NCBI GenBank assembly: GCA_033063855.1
Contig: CP093829.1
Span: 13,733,537 to 13,797,536, forward strand
Direction: 5' to 3'
From: Smittia aterrima
Lineage: Eukaryota > Arthropoda > Insecta > Diptera > Chironomidae
DNA: 64,000 nucleotides
Under the pieces are notes generated by a model, which was not told where the DNA came from, did no database searches, and saw nothing but the letters and a program-made list of their open reading frames with translations. Numbering within the stretch: position 1 is the stretch's first letter; every line of letters begins with the position of its first letter. Positions 25,736 to 37,800 of this stretch are shown one piece after another. The translations under genes and the position numbers were made by a program.

Positions 25736-25744
25736 TGTTTTAGT
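25736..25744 (+). repeat. Candidate 9-bp target-site duplication, left copy
   Basis: TGTTTTAGT here is repeated exactly at 26592-26600. Each copy lies exactly 9 bp outside the perfectly paired arms of the foldback element. The equal offset makes a true target-site duplication likely. Confidence 0.6.
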
Positions 25745-25753
25745 GGACGCCGT

Positions 25754-26064
25754 GATTTCGAAGGAAAACATACTTTTTACATGTATTTTACATGTATTTA
25801 TTTTTTCATTACATGTAAAAAGTATGTATTTTATACGTAAAATACATGTAAAAAGTATACTTGTATACATTTTACATGTTTTTTTCATACTCGTTTTTGG
25901 GGGAAAACCATGCGAACGCATGCAATTTTATGTAAAAAACATGTAAAATGTTTGTACAAAATATACAAAAAGTATATGAAATACATGTATTTTGTATAAA
26001 AAAGTCATATTCGTGTTCCACATGAAATCCATGCGAACTGTAAAAAATATATAATTTACATGTA
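25754..26064 (+). repeat. Foldback left arm
   Basis: This 311-bp arm is rich in the palindromic core ACATGT within ACATGTAAAA-type units. It contains its own hairpin: CATACTTTTTACATGTA at 25769-25785 pairs perfectly with 25810-25826. The outermost paired bases read GATTTCGAAGG. Confidence 0.95.
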
Positions 26065-26271
26065 GGCTGTGAAATGATCATAACAAATGTTCAGTTGGAT
26101 AAGACGATTCATTAAATTTCAAAGAGATTCGTCTCGACAAGCGGCATAGCCACACGGAAAAACTAGTCTAAAATAATATCGTCGAAAATAAAAACATTTT
26201 CACTCCATATTTATATGAAAATTTAAAAGAAATTCATATGAATTTTCTCAAGTGTAACATTTTTTACAAAA

Positions 26272-26582
26272 TACATGTAAATTATATATTTTTTACAGTT
26301 CGCATGGATTTCATGTGGAACACGAATATGACTTTTTTATACAAAATACATGTATTTCATATACTTTTTGTATATTTTGTACAAACATTTTACATGTTTT
26401 TTACATAAAATTGCATGCGTTCGCATGGTTTTCCCCCAAAAACGAGTATGAAAAAAACATGTAAAATGTATACAAGTATACTTTTTACATGTATTTTACG
26501 TATAAAATACATACTTTTTACATGTAATGAAAAATTAAATACATGTAAAATACATGTAAAAAGTATGTTTTCCTTCGAAATC
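26272..26582 (-). repeat. Foldback right arm
   Basis: The reverse complement of this 311-bp segment equals the left arm at 310 of 311 positions. It ends with CCTTCGAAATC. Confidence 0.95.
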
Positions 26583-26591
26583 CAATTTCCC

Positions 26592-26600
26592 TGTTTTAGT
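26592..26600 (+). repeat. Candidate 9-bp target-site duplication, right copy
   Basis: Exact copy of TGTTTTAGT at 25736-25744, in direct orientation, 9 bp outside the right arm. Confidence 0.6.
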
Positions 26601-29600
26601 CTCTAAAGTAAATAATTATTTTCTTCTTTAGCTTTTGAATGGGAAACCGTCAAATAACTTAGGGTACAAACGAAACACAGTCAGGTTTGTCTCTGACACA
26701 TCTTGAATTTCAAACTTTTCCGCTATTAATCTAACGAACTAAGCTCAAAGTTAAGTTTCTAAGTAAGGTCTGAATTTTTGAAATTATTAAAAAAATGTCT
26801 TTATTTCAATTTAATTTTAAAATTTAAGATCCATTTCAAAAATTCTTGTCATAATGCTGCTTAAAAGTAAACCAAATAATATCTAAATATTTTATTCTGC
26901 CTCGGAAAACAATTTAGATTTGTACGAAGTTAGTCAGCATGACTTGAACGAACATTCATTGATACATTTTGATAAATTACACAAGTCAAGATTGCCCGAA
27001 ACCATAAATAATAATGAAGCGGAAGGCGGTGGTAGAGTCCATGAATGAGAAGCCTTCAGTCTCAGCTTCGCTAAATTATTCAACGGAAGATTATCATAAT
27101 TTATTTATTATCATTTTTGACTGAATAAAAAATCTGACGAGGATTTGGAGCGGCAGTGGCAATATAAGTCAATATGATTTATTCTTATTACTTGTTGCTA
27201 TCGTCGGAATGAACAACTTCGCAAGGTAATTATTATTTAATGAAGGGACAAAGATCTTCAAGTGTGGAGAATGCCGATTAATGATAGAGGGCATAAATGT
27301 TTTATATTGAAGAGAAAATTATTAAATTCACTATAATTTAATGAGTCGAGATTTGTGTCTGACAATGTTTTCTTGAAGCTTTCAAATTGTTGAAAGAAAG
27401 ACGGAAAAGTTTAAAGATTTAAATTAAGGATTAGCATAAATTACAATGTCTCTTGCTCTGTGCATCACAGAAGCCAGTCACTCAGTTATTATGAATGTAC
27501 CAAGCTTGATTGAGATGTACGGAGGAAATCAAATTAAAATTCATGATTTTTCGAGAAGTTTCATTTCATATACAGTAGCTCGATGTGAAAATTTGGCATT
27601 AAATATTGAAAGAGTTCGTATTATTAAAAGTTATGATCACTTAACTTTAAATGCTAATGACGACAATTTACGAGCATACTAATTAAATTTCATGGTGATG
27701 ACTTTTCCCTTAATTAATTTGCATGCAAACATAATTTATTTATACGATATTAAGCTAAAAGATCACAGTTCGAAAAGTTTTATTGCCATAGCAAACGAAA
27801 CGAGCAAATGCGAATTTCAATCGTTCATCATGAAGTCTTCATTGAATAAGCATTTTAACTCATTGAAGAATGATCTTTGCATTTCATTTCCGAAGTGAAA
27901 TCCGACTCGTCCTCAAGATACGTAGAACAGAAAGCTAATGAGAAGCCCATTAAAGATTAAATTATTTGACTACAAATATCCTGTTTTCACACATCATATA
28001 TTTCTAGGCTTCAGCAAGTGGAGAGAACCTTTTCCCTCCTCTCATCTTAAGATGAGGCAGAAAAGGAGATAAAGGAGAAAACATTTTCCTAAGTGTTGGG
28101 GATAATTGAGGATGAAATTCAAATTATTCAAGAGATGTAGGATTCCAAGGATAATCTTTCAAAGTTTGAAGATGAAGCGTTGAACGAACTTTCCACACTT
28201 TAACTGAAAAGAAGGAACATTCACAGCTGGATAGCGTGAGTTAATGAATTGAGATCGACAGGTCTGCACTTTGAAGATGTTAATTGGGCTACCGATGTTT
28301 TATATTGAATCATCTTAATTTTTTCGATAGCTTCAGCTTTTGGCTAGTTTTGTTTAATTAAAGAAATGTTATTCTTAAGAAATAAATAAGCAATTAGCCT
28401 TTCTATCCCTTCCAAACAATTTATGACATACCAACGTATCAAAGTGTTCATGAAAAAATTATAGAAGCCCTTTAATTCCGCATAAATATCTTCAAAACTC
28501 CTATGAGAGAATTTCTAACGCATACCAAGCGTTTTATTGGGTCAGGAAGACTAAACAGTTTCGAACACATTTGCCTCTCATTCATGTAAAAGCCACCACC
28601 CGATAGTGCGAGAAAAGGATAAAACAACTCAAAGTTGAACGAGGGCGAGGGTGTTACAAGCGCACAAAAAGTTTATTACTGAAACCGACAGTCTGAAAAC
28701 TACGATTCGGATAAACTTTTTGGATCGGGATGTTTGCACATATGTTTTCTATCAAAAACCTATTTCTCATATCTGCTATGTGATTTCTGTTTTCGGCGAG
28801 TAGTTTCTGAAAGTTTTAAAACTCGAGGGGGCTGAAAATTACATTGCTGAACAATATTCTACAAAACCATCCCCAATATTTTAATTAAAAGCTTTTAAAA
28901 GTCGATTAACATTAATTTACCACAAAAATCATTTTCAATTGTTGAATCATAGCAATGCTCTCTTGAGATCTGAAGTTTATAAAGTTTTCACTAAACTATC
29001 ATTTAATAAACTAAAATTTACTGGTGAATTACACAAGTTACACTTAAGAGAAGTTAAAATAACCGCCGATGGAAAAATGAGAATGAAAAATTTAATAAGA
29101 ATGGTTGTAGACTCTATTTCACAACCTGTTTTTAAGAAAATTGTTAAGATTTGTTTCGCTTTCACTCAAACGAAAAACATATTTTCAAATTGCAATTAAA
29201 TACTTGGCAAAAACCGACGAAAAAATCGCTACTTTCCTATTCATGAGCAACATACTTTTCATCATACTTTCGTTTGTTGTAACTTTGTTTTACTTCTTCA
29301 ACAGTAATCATTAGAAATAATAACATTTGTTTTGGCTTCTGCTCGTGGTGCTCTCTCTCCCTCTCGTTTATACTTTTATTTCAAAAAGAACAATCATTAA
29401 TCAGAGAGAAGTTTATTCACATTTCAAAGGAAATTGCTACAGTTCTCCCCTCTTCTGCTCGATTTTCCGGTAAATGCTACTTATCAAATTTATTAAATGA
29501 ACAACAAAAAGTTCTCATCGTTTCTTTGAGAAATTCAAAAATTCCTTATTATTTTTCTTGCCAAATAATATTTTTGTTTTAATTTAAAAGTTCAAATAAA

Positions 29601-32600
29601 AATACTTTGACCTGTTCGTGTCCCTTCTGAAAGCAAAGATGAATCTCATCATTTAAAGCACAGCACTTTCTCAAGAATTTCATTGAAAGATTTATTGAGT
29701 TGATTTTCTGAAGATGAATAGAGTAACTTTTCGAAAACTATAGTTTGCTTCTGAGAAGAAACTAAGAAAAAAGAAGAAGAATTCCGCAAATATCAAGCAA
29801 AAGTTTAATAAGAAGGGAAAGAGAAAACTTTTAATTATTCAGAAAAGAATTTTCATGTCCTCTTTCTACTTTCATAAAAAAAGAAAAATAAGAAAGATGT
29901 GAAAAGGAAAATCGTTTCCATGAAAACTACTTAAAGTTCAATTAAAGTTCCATTTTGTAAAGACTTTTTATTTCCCATCCGTGAACTAAAATAAATAAAG
30001 AGAAAACTCGGATATTCAATTTTCCATCGACGAAAAGAAAAAATTGTTTTAGCTTTTTCAGATTATTTTCCTCTTTTTACCGTTAAGCACAGCGGTCGTT
30101 TTTGTTGGCGTTATCAATTTCAATTGAAAATTCCTCCTTCGAAAAGTATTCAATTACACAATTAATGCCTTGAATACTTTCGATGAAACTTAAGCCTTCT
30201 TAGAATATTCCGCCCATCAAAGTAATTCAGTACTTTTCAAATAAATTCAGTGAACGCTTCAGTTTCAAAGCCAGCACTTTAAATAGAAGAAAATATTTTA
30301 TCGATTCTAGACGGCACAATAAATATTTTCGGCGAGAAACGAGACACGCTTTTGATGAGAAACTCTCAAGAAGTTCTCTCTCTCTCTCTTTCTTCTCCTG
30401 GTTATGTGGGCGATGTTGTAGTCAAGTGGAAATACACCGTAAAAATTACTCTCTCGAAATTTGTTGCTCTCTTCCAATAAAACTTCGTCGGTTGTCGGTT
30501 TCATTGCTTTTCCTCACAATGGAAGTCCACTTGTGCTGAGTTACTCAGAAGTTCTGAGTCAGAACAAAACATTTTCATTGCAAAGCAGAGACAACCACAA
30601 CATATATCAAAGCCCATACAACAACTATAATCCCTTTGAAATTCATTCATTGTTGGCGGAATAAACATTTTCATCTCTTCCTTTGGCAAAAAAAAATTCA
30701 CAATCTATTTTTGTAATTAAATATTGAATCGATAATGAAAATTCAACTTTTATCACATTTAGATTTAAAAAATACATTGTTTTTTTTCGGCGTAAATTTT
30801 ATGTTGTACCCAATTTTTTAAAAAAAACCGACAACAAATATATATCAACAAATAAAATTATGCGCGACGAGTAAGATACGTTTCGCTTGACGACGTAGCA
30901 AAAATGCAAATCATGATAAAAACACATCATCTACTCTCGCAAATTCATCACAATCATTGAATTTATTAGCACACACATTAACTTCCTCTTCCCCTCTTCG
31001 ATATCTTCACAAAGCTTTGTCTCTGCTTTATGTCAGTCTCCCTCACACACCCTAAAACACACACGCCATAAATTTTCGCAATAGACATGGTTTTGAATTT
31101 CCACACACGCATTTATTAAGATGTTAAATTTGAATGATAATTATTTTCGATTTCCATTTATGATGACACAATGAAAATGAGATGTTTCGGCTCCCTTTTT
31201 GCCTCACTGCCATCATCACGGGATAATGATAAAACACAATAATTATGTTGTACGTGTATCGAACGTGTAAGGCCGCAGATAAAAGATAACTGCTTTTTCA
31301 TGTCATAACCGCGTGGATCGACGCCCTGAGGCGAAGAGAGAAAAAAAAAATCTGAAAATCGTTGAATCTTCTCGGATCATCGCTCTAGTAGCAGCAATTT
31401 CAGTTCCATTTCAATTTTTCTACACATAAATTTTTATTATTATGGAGGCATTGCATGTTGAAAGAAAGACACGACGTCATGAGAAGAAAGAAATCGTTGC
31501 GAAGGATGGAAATCAAGACAAATATGAGTGGATGTGAAGCTACATCATAATAGGGCTCAAACAATTACTTTGTCCTTTTAGCATCTTTCTTACTCGTACT
31601 TTTTCTATGAAATCACATCAAAAACATTTTTAACATTGCGAGAACGTTTTGTTTTCTCCTCGAAATTAAAATTTACATTCATCAACGTTGTAGGAATAAA
31701 TGATTTTCCTTTGATCAAAATTTGCGGAATACAATGCAATTGTTTTTATTTCCCGAAGCCTAAGCTTTCATTCTGGTAAACTCTGATTTCTTAAAAGATG
31801 ATTAATATGAGAAGCGACGTTTGTTTGCGTAAATCAAATTTGAAAATTGCAATTAATTTTAGTTAGATGAAGTGTCGTAGGTAGAGAGAGTGCGTGTAGT
31901 CATCAAGATAAAAATATATTTTCTACGCTCGAGAGTATTGTGTGCCTTAAAAATGCGTGCGAGTGATGGAAGCCAAATGGAGTGAGTTTGGAGAATGTAG
32001 GAATGAGTTCAGAATTATTCATAAAAATCTCAATGAATTTGTCACGTTCAAGAATTGCGCGCTTAAAAAAAAGGAAGAATGAATTAAAAGGAAGAAAACC
32101 TCAAGAGCGTGTTAATAAGCCTGACAAAAGGTGAGAACGACAGAGAGAAATCCGCGAAGAATAACTTTCTTAATCGTCGTATTATAGTGATTAACATGGT
32201 CGCAGCTTTTTATACTTCAAGGATACGAGTTTTTATTTCCGGTTTATTTAGGTTACCCTTGGAAAACTTCGAGCAATTTTGTTTTAAATTCGACATGACC
32301 ACTATTGAGACTTAAAGTTTGAAAAAGTTATTTGTTGCGAGCTTCTTAAAGAGAAAGGAGAAACAGTAATTAGCTTTTGCATTTTATTGCGAAAGTTTAA
32401 AAGACGAGAGCAGTCGTTAAATTTGATATCACTTTGTTTCACTAGATTTTATTACGCTCTCAAAACAATAAAATTTAAATTTATAGCGTTATCTTAAGGA
32501 TCTTCTTTGCTTCGAGTTCCTTTTCCCGAAAGCAGCCAATTACAGGCAATCTCCTGTAGATTTTTGTCAATAAACAAACAAGCTGAAAAAGATGATCGCT

Positions 32601-34739
32601 GCCGGCAGTTCTCAGTCTGACTGTCAAATGGCATTTCGAGAAATACAATCTTGAACTTCTTGAAGAAAGCTATGAAAACTTTTAGGAGTCATAAAATTTT
32701 GAAAGAAAGAAAATTCTCTTCTCGCTTCTGATATTTTTCAACATAAAAATTTTACGGTTTTGTCTAGATATGTATTTGCATTCGCCTTACTTTTCCGTTC
32801 GCGATGAATAATTAATGTTCCACGCGTATGGTTGGATGCGAATGTATATGCACCATGATTTTATAGCTCTCATTTTTATAGCTTTTCTTGAATTTTCTTG
32901 CTTTTCCTTTCAAAATGTGTTCACCTCATAATTCATAAAAGACTGAAAACTCTACAACCTCACTTTTTTCTATCCAAAATCACTCACTCAGCACCGCTAA
33001 AACAAATCGCAGTGCATAAATATTTTATCATAATTACCATTATTGTTTTAAATGATAAAAACCTTAAAAACCACACAGCACGAGCTCGATAACATAAATA
33101 TTTATTTCGCGGGACTAGAATTTGCTGACAAAAATCCTCATGACGAAGCGTATGCAAAAAAAAAGTCAGCAGACCATAATACGCTTGATGTGATTTTTAT
33201 GCACACACATCACATAAATATGGTTTTTGATTTTTGATGTTTAAATAAAATATCAGCGAACGATTTTCATTGATTTGCGCTCAAAGCATTCAAACTCGCT
33301 ATCGGAAAAAGCTTCTGCTGCAAAAAAGTAATTTTTCACAGTCGAATTGTCTAAAAGCGATTCATTGCCAGTGAACCAAGAGAGGTTTTATCAGCGAGTG
33401 GCCAAATATTTATTTATACATACAATTTTCACGAGATCAAAATGAGTTCAATAATAAAATACAAAAAAAAAATACCATACCGAAAAAAGTTCATAAAACT
33501 TTTTTAGCTCTGAACTGCGACACGAATTATAAAAGCTCGAATAGAAGGGAAAAAATAGAATGGGGCTAGATGCTGTGATAATTAAAAACTTGATAGTTTT
33601 TCGGATGTTAGTCGTTTTTTTTTTGTACTGCCACTTGCTCAAATTATTTCTCTATCATCTAAACATTGCACAAAACGGAACTTTTCCCTGACACAAGCTT
33701 TGCGGTTTGTGTGTGTGTCTGTCATTTTCATTAAATTCAACAATATCGACTTGAACGCTTCTTCTTTTTAAATGTGCATTGTCCATGTTTTGAACAATTG
33801 GATTATTATAAAATTAATTCGAGAGCGAATTTATGAGCATGAATACGAATCATGATGTGTGGTCTAAACTGACAGAATTTTCTATTCAAAAGCTTCAAAT
33901 TCATGCATGAGAGAAATTGCAATAAATTTGTCAGAAAAAGCTTTAACGCTTACTCTCCCATCTACACACCGTTCGATGGCTTAACTTGATAGCAATGTCA
34001 TTGTTCAGTTTTGAAACTTGTGCGCTGGGAGTCCAACTAAATTCATTTAAATTCATTTGAATGAATGCTCATTAAACAGAATACTTTTGATTCAATTTCA
34101 TTTAAATGCATTTCAATTAAAATGACAATTTTCTGTGTTATTGAATAAATTCGAGCGACAGAGTTTTGATATTTGATTTTGCGATGATTAAAACCATAAA
34201 TTCATGAGAAATTATTTTACTTGTTAATTAAAGCATTCAATTTTGTCGAAGAACTCTTTAGTAAACTGACTTCGTGAAGTGAAGCTCATTGGGTGTGAAA
34301 TTTATTTTGAATATTTCAAGAGAAGTTTTAATTACGTTCAACACTTTCCTAAGTGTGCCAACGTCTGTATGCTGATGAAAATGTTTTCAGCTTTTCAATC
34401 TGATTAAACTTCATTCTGAAGCACACAAGTTCTTCGTGTTTTCAAAGAACATGGAATCATGTAATAACTACTTTAAAAAAAGCGAAAATATTTCATAAGC
34501 TAAGTTTTTACAAAACTTGGAAATTAACATGCTTTTTCATGTGATTTTAACATGTGATTCTCGATGCTTTCTATTTCTGCCGAAGCAGAATTGTTTTAAT
34601 TTCTTAGATATTGCATACAAATAAATTTTCCTGAAGTCTTAGATTAAACGAAGGTGTTTCCGTCGAATAAAGAAAATCATCAAGTCTTTATCCTTTCATT
34701 TTTCATTTCGAAAGAAACAAGCAAAGTACTTCAACTCAC
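26601..34739. other. Gene-free stretch, probably Sidestep distal intron
   Basis: I recognise no gene. Plus-strand frames at 27446-27682 and 27692-27898 and a minus-strand frame at 30307-30504 lack domains, and I find no splice partners for them. Short simple-sequence tracts occur (CT-rich near 30380, GT-rich near 33705). If the exon at 34740-34821 is used, this is intronic to the Sidestep gene. Confidence 0.45.
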
Positions 34740-34821
34740 CGTTCAAGCGAAAGCTAATCAATTGCAGTGTGCAAATAAATAAAACGCTTGCTCCGTTCTG
34801 CAGCACGACTTCAGTGCACAT
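34740..34821 (-). CDS. Distal signal-peptide exon of the Sidestep gene
   Basis: ATG at 34821-34819 opens 27 codons. A hydrophobic core (VLFICTLQLI) is followed by a small-residue end, then a phase-1 G and a consensus GTGAGT donor. Joined to the exon at 17800 it gives ...RLN-A-QIVDVV, which is the expected signal peptide leading straight into Ig1. The phase, the peptide character and the donor all match the proximal exon at 21489-21537. The implied intron is 16.9 kb, and the isoform would be 830 aa with the long tail. It could instead belong to an unseen gene, but no other minus-strand acceptor in range fits as well. Confidence 0.6.
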
Positions 34822-37800
34822 CCTTTCACTGCCTGCACTTAGATGTGCTATTTATCGAATGAAAGGTGGAAAAATGTGAGCTGCTCGGAGAGATTTGGAA
34901 TCAACGATAGTTAGGCTATGAGTTTACTTTATCTATGACTGCAGACAGTGCGCTTAAAATGTATTAGAGTGTTATTTCAGGTGCTACATTTGAAAGCGAT
35001 ATATTGCTGCATTACAGCTCCTCGCCTTGTTCCAGAGCTTAATTTATGCACTCTCATTATTTACGATTGTTGCCGAGAAGCGATTTTCTCTCTCATGTGA
35101 ATTTTGTCCCAATGTGCTGTCGAGTGTCAAAATGGAGCAAAATTAAACTCTTAAAATGGAAGGCGAAATAGAAACGTATAAACGAGGAAACAAAATTAAA
35201 TCAAAGTTTGTAAAATTGCTGTCGTTGCGATTCATGATACTTCATAGAAAACTTTCTCGTCGTCATACATTATTCAAAGCAGGAAAATATCGAAAGCATC
35301 GAAACTCGTTTTATCTGCCCAGGTGAAAAATTGCGCTTAATTGCTTCGATAATTGCATCAATTTGTCAGAAAGTCTGTGTCTGAGCAAGAGAAAGTTTTC
35401 CAACATTGGAAGTCAGAGTTTCATGGTTACCTGGGGGAGTTTCCTTGTACTCAATTCGTCAATTTGAGATTCCACCATTGCTGCTGCTTCGTGTCGTATA
35501 ATGAGGAAAAACGATTTACATGTTTCCGTCGAGAGAAAAAATAGTTTGCATCGCATCGCATGATAAATAATGTAAACAATCCGAGAAATCTTTCAGATCC
35601 AATTTAGGTTCTTGATAGATTAATCTTGCATTAGAAGAGAGAGAGATAGAGAGCAGATCTTAAGATTAATGTCTCGTATCGCACAAAAGGGAAATTCAAT
35701 TAAATTTATTAAATTTTGAGTAATGAGATGAACCTTGGGGCGAGATAGTTAAATCAGGAGGTCTTTTTCTCTTGGGAGAATTTAATTTTTCTCCCCAGGA
35801 GGAACTTTGAAGGCAACAATATTATCGATTTAAAGATTTTAATCCCTCGACCGGCTTCTAACTGAAGAGAACTTATCTTTGCGGACGTTTAATCCCCAAC
35901 CCAGAAATAATAGACTTTCCATTCATCCAATTCCCGTACCGCTCTCAATCATCTTTTCTCTCGATGTTTCCTTTTTACCATAAAGAAAATTGATAATTGT
36001 GAGCAGATCATTTTATGATCGTTAAGTCGGTTCTTGGGCATGGAGAGCAAAAGCAATTTTCCGTAAAATTAACTCACACATGAACCGAGAAAACTTTCAC
36101 ATCGTCGATAGCAAACGAGGTTAGAAAGCTGAAAGAGAAGAGAATCTTGATCTAAATATCGACCAAGAAATAGTCGAAATTGCGGCTATTGTGAAACGCA
36201 AATCGTTTGTAAATCTTCTAAATTATTGAAACCTTTCGACATTTAATAAGCTCCGGAAGCGCATTCATTACGAAACGCATCTACAGTTAATCTTCTTTCA
36301 GAGCTCAGAGAAGATATTTACGTGACCATGTATTCATCATTCTATTAGTGATAGGGAATTATTGGCGTTAGACTAAGCCGAACCAACATTACATCTAGCA
36401 ATATGCATTCCGATGATTGTCGCGTTATCTCCTAAATAAGATTTAACTGTACGGTCGATTAATTAATTTTCTATGAGCACCCATAACATAATTCGTGTTG
36501 TTGATTTCTCAATTATTTACTCAGTAATTAGATTCGATTTGACTCATTTCACCGACTAATGAGTTCTCGATGTCGTATCGTCAGAAAATAATCGTTCTTT
36601 TGTTTAAAAAATATTTTACTCGTGCATTGTAACTCGAAATATAAGGACTCTTTACAACAATGATTTTCAATGAATGAATTGAATTTTATTAGAACCATTG
36701 ATTGGATTGATTATGAACTGGAAACGGGATGATGTTATAAGCATAATTTGTTTTTGTGAATTTTTTTTGAAATAATGACTTTCCAATAACCTAATTACAA
36801 TTGATCCGTCAATCACCTATCGTGTGATGAAAGTAAATCTCTCGAGGGGAATTGCGACAAAATTTTAATTATCTAAAACCTGACGCTGATGTAATTCACT
36901 ATCTAATTAATGAAGGTTTCGTGGAGATTGTTGAAACTTGAGATATTTTAATCATGACAGTCTGACATACCCTTCGGAAAAATTCGTTGAAAAACAATCG
37001 AGTAAGCTCCAAATAAATAAAATTGAAATTAGCTTAATTAATTTTTTTGCTGCTGCTCTGAGATCGATTTCATGATGCTCATCATTATTTAAATGATGCA
37101 ATTAAGCTGCTGGTAATAATGTTCATGCCCCATTTTGGGGGAGGAAAGAGTGAAATAAAAATAAATTTTCATCCAAATTACTGATTTTGATGGCTTTTAT
37201 TTTTATGGTGAGAGGAAGAACTCGATTTTACTACTTCAATGCGATCCGAAATGGGAAAAAATGACGAAACCTCGAAGCGAGCGGTCCCTTTGTTATCGCT
37301 TCGTGTTTTTGCCTTGCAGCGGTCGCTTTATAGTTGAGCGATGGCAATGGCTAGAACAAAAACGTTTCAAAGGCCCGTTCATCAACCAACAGAAAAAAAA
37401 AACAAAATCAAAACGAAGAGCTTTATCGAGCAAAACGCTTCATGTCTCCTTTCATCGACTCGTGCTCTTCTTCCTTTTTGTAATGACTTTCTGTTTCGAG
37501 CAGAATTGAAGTGGCGAGCCTCAATCGATGGAGGCTTTTATTTCAAATGCTTTTGACTCTTATAACGATAGACGAATTTCAATTGAGATTCTTTCACTTC
37601 AGAAACACTTTTAGATGTCAATGGTTTGGCAAGGATCTTTTGTTTATGTTCAACGACTCGTATCTTCTTTGCTGCACTCGCTCTGATATCTTTGTTTGAT
37701 ATTTCTTGTTCAATGTGGGAACAAAAGAGACATTCTACTCTAAGAGGAATTTCCCCTTTGTTTTTCTTAGTTTTTTTTTTGACAGATTCAACCACCATCT

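Larger units (their letters stand above)
25745..26591. mobile_element. Foldback DNA transposon with 311-bp inverted arms
   Basis: The arms 25754-26064 and 26272-26582 are exact reverse complements except at one position (25801 opposite 26535), around a 207-bp spacer. The element is flanked by the 9-bp direct repeat TGTTTTAGT, with 9 unpaired bases at each outer end. It has no transposase frame: the frames inside the arms are mirror images of each other. Long arms built from short sub-repeats plus a 9-bp duplication resemble Drosophila FB elements and Mutator-like elements. That assignment is inference. The near-perfect arms imply recent insertion or arm-to-arm correction. Confidence 0.85.

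Noticed and set aside
25685..26606. Reading frames of 63-78 codons in the foldback arms
   Set aside because: The frames at 25685-25921 (minus) and 26415-26606 (plus) give almost the same peptide only because the arms are inverted copies. The composition follows the ACATGTAAAA units and there is no domain.
27446..27898. Two adjacent plus-strand frames of 78 and 68 codons
   Set aside because: Neither peptide resembles a known family, and the AT-rich codon use matches the flanking noncoding DNA.
30370..30400. CT-rich tract and other simple repeats (near 33705, 35640 and 50680)
   Set aside because: Short dinucleotide runs of this kind are common background in AT-rich insect DNA and show no further structure.
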